Shown here one piece after another: positions 33,703 to 43,195 of a stretch of DNA of 64,000 nt (position 1 is the first letter of the stretch; each line of letters opens with the position of its first letter). A program made the position numbers and the translations under genes. A model generated the notes under the pieces. That model was not told the origin of the DNA and made no database searches. It was given only the letters and a program-made list of their open reading frames with translations. This DNA comes from JACCWP01 sp963801045 (GTDB lineage: Bacteria > Actinomycetota > Actinomycetes > Propionibacteriales > Nocardioidaceae). The stretch is from the NCBI GenBank assembly GCA_963801045.1, contig CAWDDC010000004.1, positions 1,178,001 through 1,242,000 on the forward strand, read 5' to 3'.

Positions 33703-34638
33703 CTACGCGTCGGCACCCAGTCGTGCGTCCAGCGCCTGGGCGTAGAGGCGTCCGGCCCGGTAGGAGGACCGGACCAGCGGGCCGGACATGACCCCGGCGA
33801 AGCCGATGCCCAGGGCCTCGTCGCGCAGCTGAACGAACTCGTCCGGTTTCACCCACCGTTCCACCGGGTGGTGGCGCACGCTCGGTCGCAGGTACTGGGT
33901 GATCGTGAGCAGGTCGGTGCCGGCCTCGTGCAGGTCGCGCATGGTGGCGCTGACCTCGTCGCGTTCCTCACCCATGCCCAGAATCAGGTTGGACTTGGTC
34001 ACCAGGCCCTGCGCGCGCGCCTGCGCGATGACGTCGAGGCTGCGTTCGTAGCGGAAGCCGGGCCGGATCCGGCGGAAGATCCGCGGCACCGTCTCGATGT
34101 TGTGCGCGAACACCTCGGGCCGGGAGTCGAAGACCTGCCCCAGCAGCTCGGGCACCGCGTTGAAGTCCGGGGCCAGCAGCTCGACGCCGGTGCCCGGGTT
34201 GAGGGCGTGGATCTGCCGCACCGTCTCCGCGTAGAGCCAGGCGCCGCCGTCGGCCAGGTCGTCGCGGGCGACCCCGGTGACGGTCGCGTACCGCAGCTGC
34301 ATGGTGCGGACGCTCTCGGCGACCCGGCGCGGCTCGTCGGTGTCGAGGTCGGCCGGCTTGCCGGTGTCGATCTGACAGAAGTCGCACCGCCGGGTGCACT
34401 GGTCGCCGCCGATGAGGAACGTCGCCTCCCGGTCCTCCCAGCACTCGAAGATGTTGGGACAGCCCGCCGACTGGCACACCGTGTGCAGGCCCTCGCCCTT
34501 GACCAGGTCCAGCAGCTCGGAGTACTGCGGGCCCATCCGCGCCCGGGTCTTGATCCACTCCGGCTTGCGCTCGATCGGGGTCTCCGCGTTGCGGACCTCC
34601 AGCCGCAGCATCCTGCGGCCCTCCGGTGCGATGGTCAC
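33703..34638 (-). CDS. lipA: Lipoyl synthase
   Basis: The 311-aa radical-SAM enzyme inserts two sulfurs into octanoyl groups on lipoyl domains such as the two in SucB downstream. Both Fe-S motifs are present: the auxiliary cluster C-x4-C-x5-C (CQSAGCPNIFEC) and the radical-SAM C-x3-C-x2-C (CTRRCDFC). EWIKTR near the start is typical. GTG at 34638 gives the common start VTIAPEGRRMLRLEVRN. It is separated from lipB (40797) by about 6 kb of two-component and ABC genes. Confidence 0.97.
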   Translation of the reverse strand: MTIAPEGRRMLRLEVRNAETPIERKPEWIKTRARMGPQYSELLDLVKGEGLHTVCQSAGCPNIFECWEDREATFLIGGDQCTRRCDFCQIDTGKPADLDTDEPRRVAESVRTMQLRYATVTGVARDDLADGGAWLYAETVRQIHALNPGTGVELLAPDFNAVPELLGQVFDSRPEVFAHNIETVPRIFRRIRPGFRYERSLDVIAQARAQGLVTKSNLILGMGEERDEVSATMRDLHEAGTDLLTITQYLRPSVRHHPVERWVKPDEFVQLRDEALGIGFAGVMSGPLVRSSYRAGRLYAQALDARLGADA

Positions 34639-34695
34639 GGGCGCCAGGGTACGCGGCGACGGCCATGCACCCCACTCGGCCGTACGCTGCGCCCC

Positions 34696-35970
34696 ATGCC
34701 CTCCCAGCCCTGGGTGCGGCCGCTCCCGGACGCTGCCGCCCTGCGCCGTGACCTGTGGCTCGGCCTGGCGCTCGCCGCCCTCTCCCTGCCCGCCGTCGAG
34801 CTCGCCCGCAGCTCCCAGCCCGGCACCGACATGGGCTGGCGGGGGATCGAGGGCTACCTGTGGGGCGTGGCCCTGGCCCTGCCGCTGTGCGTGCGCCGCC
34901 GCTACCCGGTCACCGTGATGGTGGCGTGCGCGGTGGTGTTCTACGCCGCCGGTGAGCGGTTGCCGCCGGTGGCCCTGAGCTACGTGATCCAGGTCGGGCT
35001 GTTCCTCGCCATCTGGACGGCGTGGGCATGGGCCCCCGACCGCCGTCGGCTGCTGGCCTGGACCACGGTCGTCTTCGTCGGCATGTTCGCCTGGCTGGTC
35101 GTGCTGGTGTCCGACGTGCAGATCCCCGCGACGCCCGACGAGGGGCTGTTCCCACCAGTCGCAGCGGCGGCGGTGCTCACGTTCGTGCTGAACGCGCTCT
35201 ACTTCTTCGGCGCCGCCGGCTGGGGCTTTGTCGCGTGGCGGTCGGCCCGCCAGCGCGAGGAGCTGCGCGACCAGGCCGAGCAGCTGCGCGCGCAGCAGGA
35301 GGAGAACGCCCGCCGCGCGGTCACCGACGAGCGGGTGCGGATCGCACGCGACCTCCACGACGTGGTGGCGCACCACGTGAGTGGCATCGGGCTGCAGGCG
35401 GCCGGGGCGCGCCGGGTCTGGGAGCGTGACCCGCCCGCGGTGCGGGAGGCGCTGCGGGTCATCCAGGACTCCAGCGCGGACGCGGTGGGGGAGATGCGGC
35501 AGCTGGTGTCGCTGCTGCGTACCGACGAGGCGCCGGCACCCGACGGCGACCGCGAGCCGCAGCCCGGTCTGGACGCGGTCGAGGCCCTGCTCGACCAGGT
35601 CCGCGCGTCCGGGACCGACGTGCGGCTCCGTCGCGCCGGCACACCGTTCCCGGTCAGCGCGACGGTGGAGCTGTCGCTGTACCGCACGGTGCAGGAGGCG
35701 CTGGCCAACGTGCGCCGGCACTCGACCGCTCGCAGCGCTGACGTGGTGCTGCGCTGGATCCCGGCCGACGACAGCACCGGCCGTGCCGTCGAGGTCGAGG
35801 TGCTCGACGACGGCAGGCCGCGCGACACCGGCAGTGCCGCGGCGAGCGGGTGGGGGCTGGCGGGCATCCGGGAACGCGCTGCCCTGCACGGCGGGAGCGC
35901 CGAGATCGGCGAACGTCCGCAGGGCGGCTTCCGGGTACGAGTACGGGTGCCGCAGCCGGAGTCGACGTGA
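34696..35970 (+). CDS. Sensor histidine kinase (HisKA_3 family)
   Basis: The 424-aa membrane kinase has about five N-terminal helices (residues 20-180), a short coiled-coil region (RQREELRDQAEQLRAQQEE), a dimerisation/phosphoacceptor domain with His221 in ARDLHDVVAHH and a HATPase domain ending in WGLAGIRERAALHGG. This is the NarL/LiaS-type kinase architecture, usually responding to envelope stress. It is divergent from lipA and translationally linked to the response regulator that follows. It probably controls the ABC genes downstream. Confidence 0.93.
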   Translation: MPSQPWVRPLPDAAALRRDLWLGLALAALSLPAVELARSSQPGTDMGWRGIEGYLWGVALALPLCVRRRYPVTVMVACAVVFYAAGERLPPVALSYVIQVGLFLAIWTAWAWAPDRRRLLAWTTVVFVGMFAWLVVLVSDVQIPATPDEGLFPPVAAAAVLTFVLNALYFFGAAGWGFVAWRSARQREELRDQAEQLRAQQEENARRAVTDERVRIARDLHDVVAHHVSGIGLQAAGARRVWERDPPAVREALRVIQDSSADAVGEMRQLVSLLRTDEAPAPDGDREPQPGLDAVEALLDQVRASGTDVRLRRAGTPFPVSATVELSLYRTVQEALANVRRHSTARSADVVLRWIPADDSTGRAVEVEVLDDGRPRDTGSAAASGWGLAGIRERAALHGGSAEIGERPQGGFRVRVRVPQPEST

Positions 35971-35984
35971 CGGGGGAGGACCCG

Positions 35985-36635
35985 GTGCGGGTCCTGCTGG
36001 TCGACGACCAGGAGGTGGTGCGCAGGGGGCTGGAGATGATCCTGTCCGCCGAGGACGACCTCGAGGTCGTCGGTCACGCCACGACGGGCCGGGAGGCGCT
36101 CGTCGCGGTCGCCGCACTGCGGCCCGACGTGGTGCTGATGGACGTGCAGATGCCGGACATGGACGGCATCGAGGCCACCGGCCTGCTCGTGCAGCGGCAC
36201 GAGGCGAGGGTGGTGATGCTGACGACGTTCGATCGCGACGACTACCTGTTCGCGTCCCTGCGCGCCGGTGCCAGCGGGTTCCTGCTCAAGAACGCCGACC
36301 CCGACGACCTCGTCTCGGCGGTCCGCGCGATCGCCGGCGGCCACGCCCTGCTCGCGCCCGAGGTGACACGTCGGGTGATCGCCCGCTTCGCCGGCGCCGG
36401 GCCAGCGGCGACGCCGGTGCCAGCCGCCGAGCTCACCGCGCGCGAGCAGGAGGTGCTCGAGCTGGTCGCCCGGGGGCTGTCCAACGCGGAGATCGCCGGC
36501 CGTCTCTTCCTCGGTGAGGCCACGGTCAAGACCCACGTCTCGCGGGTGCTCGCCAAGCTGGGCGTCCGCGACCGGGTACAGGCCGTGGTGCACGCGTACG
36601 AGACCGGGCTGGTCGCCCCGGGCACCGACGTCTGA
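35985..36635 (+). CDS. LuxR/NarL-type response regulator
   Basis: The protein of about 216 aa has a receiver domain (VRVLLVDDQE, phosphoacceptor Asp53 in VVLMDVQMPDMDG, Lys in GFLLKNADPDDL) and a C-terminal LuxR helix-turn-helix (LTAREQEVLELVARGLSNAE). I chose GTG 35985 because GGGGGAGGA ends 4 nt before it; GTG 35967, overlapping the kinase stop, is the alternative (222 aa). It is the cognate partner of the upstream kinase. Confidence 0.94.
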   Translation: MRVLLVDDQEVVRRGLEMILSAEDDLEVVGHATTGREALVAVAALRPDVVLMDVQMPDMDGIEATGLLVQRHEARVVMLTTFDRDDYLFASLRAGASGFLLKNADPDDLVSAVRAIAGGHALLAPEVTRRVIARFAGAGPAATPVPAAELTAREQEVLELVARGLSNAEIAGRLFLGEATVKTHVSRVLAKLGVRDRVQAVVHAYETGLVAPGTDV

Positions 36636-36740
36636 TCTCGTCCCTGGGGCGGACCCGGCTCCGTCGTGAGGCGGACGACGGAACGCGCCCGTCCCGGTTA
36701 GCGTCGCGCTCGACGTGTCCGGCCAGAGGAGGGACAAACC

Positions 36741-37649
36741 GTGCTGAGCGTGCGGTCGCTGACCCGCAGCTACGGTGACCGGCGAGTGCTCGACGACGTG
36801 TCGTTCGACGTCGCGCCGGGTCGGCTGACGGGGTTCGTGGGGGCCAACGGGGCGGGCAAGACCACCACGATGCGGATCATCATGGGGGTGCTCGCGCCCG
36901 ACTCGGGCGAGGTGTGCTGGGACGGCGCGCCCGTCCGCGACGCCACCCGGCGCAGCTTCGGCTACATGCCCGAGGAGCGTGGGCTCTACCCCAAGATGAA
37001 ACTGCTGGACCAGCTGGTGTTCTTCGCCCGGCTGCACGGGATGTCGCGCGACGACGCCACCCGGCGGGCCACCGATCTGCTTGAGTCGCTCGGGCTCGGT
37101 GACCGTTCCTCCGACGTGCTCGAGACGTTGTCGCTCGGCAACCAGCAACGGGTGCAGATCTCCGCTGCGCTCGTGCACCGTCCCGCGGCGCTGGTGCTCG
37201 ACGAGCCGTTCAGCGGACTCGACCCGCTGGCCGTCGAGTCGATGGTCGACCTGCTGCGGCAGGAGGTGACCGCCCAGGTGCCGCTGCTGTTCTCGAGCCA
37301 CCAGCTGGAGCTGGTCGAGCGGATCTGCGACGACCTGGTGATCCTCTCCGAGGGCGCGGTCGTCGCGGCGGGATCGGCGCGCGCGCTGCGTGACCGGGGA
37401 CCGGCCCGGTTGCGGGTCACCTTCGCCGAGGGCACCGACGCCGGGCTGGTCCGCGAGGTCGCCGGCCTCGCCGTGACCGACGTCGACGGCAGCACCGCCC
37501 TGCTGGAGATCGAGGAGCCAGGCGACGGCGGCGCCCGGGACAAGGCGGAGGCCGAGCTGCTGGCGGCACTGGTCACGCGCGCGCCGGTACGTGAGTTCGC
37601 CCGGGTGGTCCGGCCGCTGTCCGAGGTGTTCCGGGAGGTCATCCGATGA
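36741..37649 (+). CDS. ABC exporter ATP-binding protein (NatA-like)
   Basis: The 302-aa ATPase has Walker A GANGAGKTT, Walker B ALVLDEPFSGLDP and the variant signature LSLGNQQR typical of NatA-like subunits. The C-terminal extension resembles the DUF4162-like tail. GTG at 36741 follows GAGGAGGGA. It overlaps the permease gene by 4 bp and lies 105 bp after the response regulator. Export of sodium, a drug or a peptide is possible. Confidence 0.92.
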   Translation: MLSVRSLTRSYGDRRVLDDVSFDVAPGRLTGFVGANGAGKTTTMRIIMGVLAPDSGEVCWDGAPVRDATRRSFGYMPEERGLYPKMKLLDQLVFFARLHGMSRDDATRRATDLLESLGLGDRSSDVLETLSLGNQQRVQISAALVHRPAALVLDEPFSGLDPLAVESMVDLLRQEVTAQVPLLFSSHQLELVERICDDLVILSEGAVVAAGSARALRDRGPARLRVTFAEGTDAGLVREVAGLAVTDVDGSTALLEIEEPGDGGARDKAEAELLAALVTRAPVREFARVVRPLSEVFREVIR

Positions 37650-38830
37650 CGCGCAACGACGGTTCCACCCCCGCCTGGCGGCTCGTCGCCGAGCGGGAGA
37701 TGTCCACGAAGCTGCGGGACAAGACCTTCCTCGGCGGCATCGCGGTCATGCTGGTGCTCATCACCGTCGGCATCGTGGCCCTGGCGATCCTCAGTGGGCG
37801 CGCCGAGACGTACGACGTCGCCGTCGTGGACGAGACCGGCGCGCAGGTGGCGGCCGCCGCCGAGGACGTGCTGCTGGCCGATGACGACGACGCGGGCGTC
37901 GACGTCTCGGAGGAGTCCGACGCGGAGGCCGCCGAGCAGGCAGTGTCCGACGACGAGGTCGACGTGGCGCTGCTGCCCGGCGACGACGGCTACACGGTGG
38001 TGGCACAGACCGAGGTCGACGACACGCTCCAGGCCGCTCTGACCGAGGCGTTGTCCAGCACCGTGCTGCAGGCCAACGCAGAGCAGGCTGGGGTGACGGT
38101 CGACGAGCTGTTCGCGGGCACCGAGCTGTCCGAGCGGCTGCTCGACGCCGACGCCGAGAACGCCGGCGTCATCAGCGCCGCGAGCCTCTTCGCCGCGGTC
38201 CTGTTCTACGTCACGGCCCTGACCTTCGGCATCACGATCTCGCAGAGCGTCGTGCAGGAGAAGGAGAGCCGGGTGGTCGAGATCCTCGCCGCCGCCGTCC
38301 CGATCCGCGCCATGCTCTGGGGCAAGATCCTCGGCAACAGCGTGCTGGCACTCGGCCAGGTCGTGCTCCTGGTCGCTGTCGGTCTCGGCGGTCTGGTCGC
38401 CACCGGGCGCAGCAGCGCGCTGGACGGCATCGGTCCGGCCGCCGCCTGGTACGTGGTCTTCTTCGTGCTCGGGTTCGTCGCGCTCGCGAGCTTCTGGTCG
38501 GTCGCGGGCTCGCTCGCGACGCGGCAGGAGGACCTGCAGACGACCACGCTTCCCGGCCAGATCGTGCTGCTGGTCCCGTACCTGCTGGCGGTGACCGGCA
38601 GCGACAAGGTCCAGGAGGTGGTCTCGATGCTGCCGATCGTGTCCGCCATGACGATGCCGGGACGCATCGCCGACGGCACGGCAGCCGCCTGGCAGATCGC
38701 GGTGGCGGTGGTGCTCACCCTGGTGACCGCGGTCGCCCTGGTGCGGCTGGGTTCCCGGCTCTACGCGCGGTCGCTGCTGCAGACCTCGCGGCGGATGGGC
38801 TACCGGGAGGCGCTGTCGGCGCAGTCGTGA
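37646..38830 (+). CDS. ABC exporter permease (NatB-like, ABC-2 family)
   Basis: The 394-aa membrane protein has one N-terminal helix, a large extracytoplasmic domain (about residues 50-175, acidic) and a cluster of six helices near the C-terminus, the ABC-2 layout of NatB. The motif VVQEKESRVVEILAAAVP precedes the second membrane block, as in this family. It overlaps the ATPase gene by ATGA. A second exporter pair lies just beyond on the opposite strand. Confidence 0.9.
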   Translation: MTRNDGSTPAWRLVAEREMSTKLRDKTFLGGIAVMLVLITVGIVALAILSGRAETYDVAVVDETGAQVAAAAEDVLLADDDDAGVDVSEESDAEAAEQAVSDDEVDVALLPGDDGYTVVAQTEVDDTLQAALTEALSSTVLQANAEQAGVTVDELFAGTELSERLLDADAENAGVISAASLFAAVLFYVTALTFGITISQSVVQEKESRVVEILAAAVPIRAMLWGKILGNSVLALGQVVLLVAVGLGGLVATGRSSALDGIGPAAAWYVVFFVLGFVALASFWSVAGSLATRQEDLQTTTLPGQIVLLVPYLLAVTGSDKVQEVVSMLPIVSAMTMPGRIADGTAAAWQIAVAVVLTLVTAVALVRLGSRLYARSLLQTSRRMGYREALSAQS

Positions 38831-38846
38831 CCGGTGCCGCGCATCG

Positions 38847-39779
38847 TCAGGCGATGTCCTGCCGCTTGAACACGGCGAGCGACACCGCGAGCAGCACCGC
38901 ACCCACGGCCGCCAGGACCAGCCCGCTGCTGACCAGCGAGAAGGTCACCTCCCGGGGGCAGTCCGGCCTGCCGCCGCCGATGCCGCAGTCGGAGTAGTCC
39001 CGCACGACCCACCTGCCCAGCACGGTGCCGAAGACGTGGTTTGACAGCAGCCACGGCTGGACCAGTGGGACCGTCAGCCGACCCACGACCTCCGCGACCA
39101 GGGCGTAGCCGATCACCGTGCCGAGCCCCGCCATCGTCGACCGCGTCGCCGCCGTCACCGCCGCGCCGACGACGGCTGCCCCCGTGGTCACGGCCGCTGC
39201 GCGGAGCGCCTGCAGGAGCAGGGCGCGCACCGCGTCGCTGGAGGGATCATCGGGCGCCCAGCCGTAGGCCGCGAGCAGGAGCAACCCGACAGCGCACGCC
39301 CAGGCGAGCAGCGCGACCGCACCCACAGCGAGACCGGTGGCGACCAGCTTGGCCGCCCAGACCACCTCGCGGCGCGGGCGTACGAGCAGCAGCGGGACGA
39401 TGGCTCCGGAGGTGAACTCCGCACCGACGAACGTCGTGCCGATCAGCAGCGCGGTGAAGCCCAGCACCAGGGTGAGGCCGGTCGAGAGGTCCTCGAAGAG
39501 CGCCACCGGCCGCAGCGTCGACCGGTCGAGGTACCACCCCACCCGCGACTGGTGCTCGCAGCGCTCCTCCTGCCGCTCGCTGTCGGCACGGGCGATGCAC
39601 CGTTCGGTGTCGGCCTGGACCAGCTGCTCCGCGCGCTGCAGGTCGGCGTCGCTGGGCGGGCGGTACTGCCACAGCGCGATGGACGTGACCACCACGGTGC
39701 CCAGCACCGACACCGCGAGCAGCACCACGACCGCCCGGCGTGCGAACAGCCGGCGCAGCTCGACGCCGACCAGACTCAT
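38847..39779 (-). CDS. ABC transporter permease, ABC-2 type
   Basis: The 310-aa protein has a basic N-terminus (VELRRLFARR), a first helix, an extracytoplasmic segment with two cysteines (RCIARADSERQEERCEHQ) and five further helices. A second cysteine pair occurs between the last helices (DCGIGGGRPDC). Its start overlaps the stop of the ATPase gene at 39776 by 4 bp, so the two are co-translated. The substrate is unknown. Confidence 0.85.
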   Translation of the reverse strand: MSLVGVELRRLFARRAVVVLLAVSVLGTVVVTSIALWQYRPPSDADLQRAEQLVQADTERCIARADSERQEERCEHQSRVGWYLDRSTLRPVALFEDLSTGLTLVLGFTALLIGTTFVGAEFTSGAIVPLLLVRPRREVVWAAKLVATGLAVGAVALLAWACAVGLLLLAAYGWAPDDPSSDAVRALLLQALRAAAVTTGAAVVGAAVTAATRSTMAGLGTVIGYALVAEVVGRLTVPLVQPWLLSNHVFGTVLGRWVVRDYSDCGIGGGRPDCPREVTFSLVSSGLVLAAVGAVLLAVSLAVFKRQDIA

Positions 39780-40702
39780 GCCTGGTCGTCCTGGCGGCCG
39801 GTGATCTCGAGGAAGGCCTCCTCGAGATCGGGACGCACGGTCACCAGCTCGCTGACGTAGAGCCCCTCGTCGGCCAGCACCCGGGTGATCAGAGCGGGCT
39901 CGGGGGCGTCGGGGACGAGGAGCGCGCCGGCGCCCAGCCGGGGCGCGAAGCCCGCGCGCTCCAGCGCCGCGAGTGCTGCCTGCGGGTCGGCCACCTCCAC
40001 CCGCACGATCGCACCGATGCGGCCCGTGACGACCTCGTCGACCGGTCCGGACGCGAGTAGCCGGCCCTGCCGCACGATCGACACCGCGTCGCAGACCTGC
40101 GCGACCTCGGCCAGAAGGTGCGAGCTGAGCAGCACCGTCACACCGCCGGCGCTGAGCTCGCGCACGAGGGTGCGGATGTCGCGGATGCCCTGCGGGTCGA
40201 GCCCGTTGGTCGGCTCGTCCAGCACGAGCAGCTGCGGCTGGCCCAGCAGCGTCGCCGCGATCGCCAGCCGTTGCCGCATGCCGAGGCTGTAGCCCTTGTA
40301 GCGGTCGTCGGCGCGGTCGGTCAGCCCCACCCGCTCGAGCACCGTGTCGACCCGGGTGCGGGGGATGCGGGCCGCACGGGCCAGCAGGTCGAGGTTGCGG
40401 CGCCCGGTGAACCCGGGGAAGAACTTGGGCGACTCCACGACCGCGCCGATGCGGGACACCAGCCGCGGCAGGTGGGCGGGCACCGGCTCCCCGAACAGCT
40501 GCATGCTGCCCGCCGACGGGCGCGCCAGCCCGAGCAGCAGGCGGATGGTCGTGGTCTTGCCCGATCCGTTGGGCCCGAGGAAGCCGTGCACCCCGCCGGC
40601 CTCGACGACGAGGTCGAGGCCCTCGACGGCGACCACCTGCCGGCCTCGCCGTCCGGAGTAGACCTTGCGCAGCCCGCGGGTCTCGATGACCGGTGCCGAC
40701 AC
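39776..40702 (-). CDS. ABC transporter ATP-binding protein
   Basis: The 308-aa ATPase has Walker A GPNGSGKTT, signature YSLGMRQRLAIA and Walker B LLVLDEPTNGLDP, as in bacitracin/lantibiotic-type exporters. GTG at 40702 gives VSAPVIETRGLRKVY; an earlier start would add 10 Gly/Pro-rich residues. It is first of a two-gene unit with the permease. Opposite orientation to the NatAB-like pair suggests separate regulation. Confidence 0.92.
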   Translation of the reverse strand: MSAPVIETRGLRKVYSGRRGRQVVAVEGLDLVVEAGGVHGFLGPNGSGKTTTIRLLLGLARPSAGSMQLFGEPVPAHLPRLVSRIGAVVESPKFFPGFTGRRNLDLLARAARIPRTRVDTVLERVGLTDRADDRYKGYSLGMRQRLAIAATLLGQPQLLVLDEPTNGLDPQGIRDIRTLVRELSAGGVTVLLSSHLLAEVAQVCDAVSIVRQGRLLASGPVDEVVTGRIGAIVRVEVADPQAALAALERAGFAPRLGAGALLVPDAPEPALITRVLADEGLYVSELVTVRPDLEEAFLEITGRQDDQA

Positions 40703-40796
40703 CGTCTCGCCCCCGTCCGGTGGGCCGTGCACGGAGCGCCGACCGGGGCCGACCCTAACGTCCGGTCACCGGGCGGGGAGGCGACGACACGCGACC

Positions 40797-41501
40797 TCAG
40801 CGGGAGCTCGGCGAGAGCACCGCGACGCCGTCCGGTCGCTCGGCGAGTGCGGGCGCGGGCTCGTACGGTCGCCAGGACAGCATCTCGTCCAGGTGCGGCT
40901 CGACCAGGTCGGCCACCTCGATGACGCTCACCCGCCGGCCGAGCTCGACCGACAGTGAGGTGACGTCGGCGTCGCTGATGCCGCAGGGAACGATCCGTTC
41001 GAACCACGAGAGGTCGACGTCGCAGTTGATCGCGAAGCCGTGCATGGTGACGCCGCGCGAGACCCGGATGCCCAGGGCGCCGACCTTGCGCTCGCGTCGC
41101 CCGTGGTCGGCGGGCAGCCACACGCCGGAGCGTCCACGCACGCGGCCGGCTGGGACTCCGAGGTCGGCGCAGGTGGCGATGAGGGCTTCCTCGAGCCGGC
41201 GCACGTAGTCGACGACATAGACGTGGTCGGGCAGCGCCACGACCGGGTAGCCGACCAGCTGGCCGGGCCCGTGGAAGGTGATCTTGCCGCCGCGGTCGAC
41301 GTCGACGACCGGGGTGCCGTCGAAGGGGCGCTCCTCGGGCTGGGTGCGCTTGCCGGCGGTGAACACGGGCTGGTGCTCGAGCAGCAGCACGGTGTCGGGG
41401 CCGCGGCCCTCGACCCGGGCGGTGTGCAGGTCGCGCTGGAGGTCCCACGCCTGCTCGTACGGCACCAGGCCGGTGCCGAGACCCATCCGCTCCCACTCCA
41501 C
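40797..41501 (-). CDS. lipB: Octanoyltransferase
   Basis: The 234-aa enzyme moves octanoyl from acyl carrier protein to lipoyl domains, the step before LipA. The family pattern is clear: FTAGKRTQPEE, GKITFHGPGQLVGYP, catalytic Lys139 in RKVGALGIRVSRG and Cys173 in IVPCGISD. The start is GTG at 41499-41501. It normally neighbours lipA; here the genes are split by an insertion of six regulatory and transport genes. Confidence 0.96.
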   Translation of the reverse strand: MEWERMGLGTGLVPYEQAWDLQRDLHTARVEGRGPDTVLLLEHQPVFTAGKRTQPEERPFDGTPVVDVDRGGKITFHGPGQLVGYPVVALPDHVYVVDYVRRLEEALIATCADLGVPAGRVRGRSGVWLPADHGRRERKVGALGIRVSRGVTMHGFAINCDVDLSWFERIVPCGISDADVTSLSVELGRRVSVIEVADLVEPHLDEMLSWRPYEPAPALAERPDGVAVLSPSSR

Positions 41502-41581
41502 GTGCCGAGCCTAGTCCGGCCCTCGGCGCAGGCTGTGGACAGCGGCCGACGGGCGCAGTCGGGACGCGGCAGGCTGGGCCG

Positions 41582-42166
41582 ATGGTCGCCGCACCCGCCC
41601 ATCGACGCGCTCCGCGGCGGACGCGTGTGCCGCTGGTGATGCTGCTCGTGGTGCTGTGCCTGCTGGCATCGGTGACGGTTGCCGGGCTGGCCGGCGAGCA
41701 CAGGTCGGGCGGCGGTTCCTCCGATCGGCGGCCGTCCGCCGTGGCGGCGCCGGTCCCACCGGCGTACGCGCCGGTGACGCCGTCGCGGTGGGAGCGGGTG
41801 CTGGCCGACCTGGACCGGTCCCGTGCGCGGGCCTTCGCGGCCGGCGATGCCGCTGCGCTGACCGAGGTCTACGTCCGCGGCTCGACCGTGCTGCGGCGCG
41901 ACCGAGCCGTGCTGGCTGCGTACGCGCGTCGCGGGCTCACCGTGCGCGGCGCGGGGTTGCGGCTGCTGGAGGTACGGGTCGGTGCGGCGTCGGCCGGACG
42001 GGTGGTGCTGCGCGTCGTCGACCGGCTCGGACCGGCGCGGGTCCGCCGTGGCGCCGAGCGATGGTCCCGGTCGCTGCCGCGCGACCACCCGACGCTGCAC
42101 CGGCTGGGGCTGGTGCGCACCGCCGCCGGGTGGCGGATCGCGCAGGTGCGGTCGTTGTCCGGCTGA
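41582..42166 (+). CDS. Secreted or membrane-anchored hypothetical protein
   Basis: The 194-aa protein has a basic N-terminus, one hydrophobic helix (VPLVMLLVVLCLLASVTVAG), a Gly/Ser/Pro-rich linker and a folded C-terminal domain of about 120 residues with RARAFAAGDAAALTEVYVRG, reminiscent of NTF2-like domains. No assigned function. It is convergent with the TIGR01777 gene, with 10 bp between stops. Confidence 0.7.
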   Translation: MVAAPAHRRAPRRTRVPLVMLLVVLCLLASVTVAGLAGEHRSGGGSSDRRPSAVAAPVPPAYAPVTPSRWERVLADLDRSRARAFAAGDAAALTEVYVRGSTVLRRDRAVLAAYARRGLTVRGAGLRLLEVRVGAASAGRVVLRVVDRLGPARVRRGAERWSRSLPRDHPTLHRLGLVRTAAGWRIAQVRSLSG

Positions 42167-42176
42167 CGCGCCGGGG

Positions 42177-43067
42177 TCAGCGCCCGAACGCGGCGCGCAG
42201 CATGCTGCGTACGTCCGGCTGCGCCCAGGTGAAGCCGCTGGCCTCCAGCGCCACGGGCAGCACCCGCAGTGAGCCCAGCACCTCGGTCGACAGCTCCCCG
42301 AGCACCAGCCGCACCGGGGTGGCGGGCACCGGGACCACGCACGGCCGGCACAGCACCTCACCCATGGCGGCGGTGAACTCCTGGTTGGTGACCGGTTCCG
42401 GTCCGACCAGGTTGTGCGGGCCGGTGGCGGTCGGGTGCTGGGCCAGGTGCAGCACGGCCGACACCCAGTCGTCGCGGCTGATGGGGGAGAACCACTGCCG
42501 GCCGGAGCCGAACCGGCCGCCGACCCCGAGCCGGAACGGGATCTGTTGCAGCCGCAGCGCGCCCCCGCTGCCGTGCAGCACCACTCCGGTGCGCAGCGTG
42601 ACGACCCGGCTGCCGGCCACGGCGGCGGGCTCGGTGGCGTCCTCCCACGCCCGCACCACCTCGGCGAGGAACGTGTCACCGCGACTCGACTCCTCGGTCA
42701 GCACCTCGTCGCCGCGGGTGCCGTACGCGCCCACGCCGGCGCCGCTGATCAGCACGGGCGTCGCGCCCGTCCTCGCGATCGTCCGGGCCAGGGTGCCGGT
42801 GGTGGACGTACGGCTGGCCAGGAGCTTGCGGCGGTACGAGCGCGTCCAGGGCCAGTGCGCGATCGGCGCGCCGGACAGGTTCACCACCACGTCGGCGGAC
42901 GCAAGGAGGTCGGCGTCGACCAGGCCGGCGGCGGGGTCCCAGTGCGACTCCGACGGGGTAGCGGCGTCGCCGCGGACCAGCCGGACGACCTCGTGGCCCT
43001 CCCGCGCCAGCCGGTCGCGCAGGGCCGTACCGAGGAAGCCGGACGAGCCGGAGATCACCACCCGCAT
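42177..43067 (-). CDS. TIGR01777 family epimerase-like protein (SDR39U1)
   Basis: The 296-aa atypical SDR has nucleotide motif SGSSGFLGTALRDRLAREGH and family blocks VVNLSGAPIAHWPWTRSYRR, SGAGVGAYGTRGDE, FSPISRDDWVSAVLHLA and HNLVGPEPVTNQEF. Members occur widely near lipoate genes in actinobacteria, but their reaction is not established. It is in the same orientation as sucB but separated from it by two hairpins. Confidence 0.92.
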   Translation of the reverse strand: MRVVISGSSGFLGTALRDRLAREGHEVVRLVRGDAATPSESHWDPAAGLVDADLLASADVVVNLSGAPIAHWPWTRSYRRKLLASRTSTTGTLARTIARTGATPVLISGAGVGAYGTRGDEVLTEESSRGDTFLAEVVRAWEDATEPAAVAGSRVVTLRTGVVLHGSGGALRLQQIPFRLGVGGRFGSGRQWFSPISRDDWVSAVLHLAQHPTATGPHNLVGPEPVTNQEFTAAMGEVLCRPCVVPVPATPVRLVLGELSTEVLGSLRVLPVALEASGFTWAQPDVRSMLRAAFGR

Positions 43068-43135
43068 GGGTCCATCCTCAGGTGGGCGGAGCCGACGTGC
43101 ATGGGTGGGTCATCGACAGGGGGCGGCGACCGAGA

Positions 43136-43183
43136 GTGCGCCGATCCGTCACCCACATCTTGCGGGGTGACGGATCAGCGCAC
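43136..43183. terminator. 17-bp stem-loop between the sucB and TIGR01777 genes
   Basis: GTGCGCCGATCCGTCAC (43136-43152) and GTGACGGATCAGCGCAC (43167-43183) pair with a single mismatch around a 14-nt loop. It lies downstream of sucB and upstream of the epimerase gene, so it may end the sucB transcript. Confidence 0.7.
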
Positions 43184-43195
43184 AATCGCGGCGTT

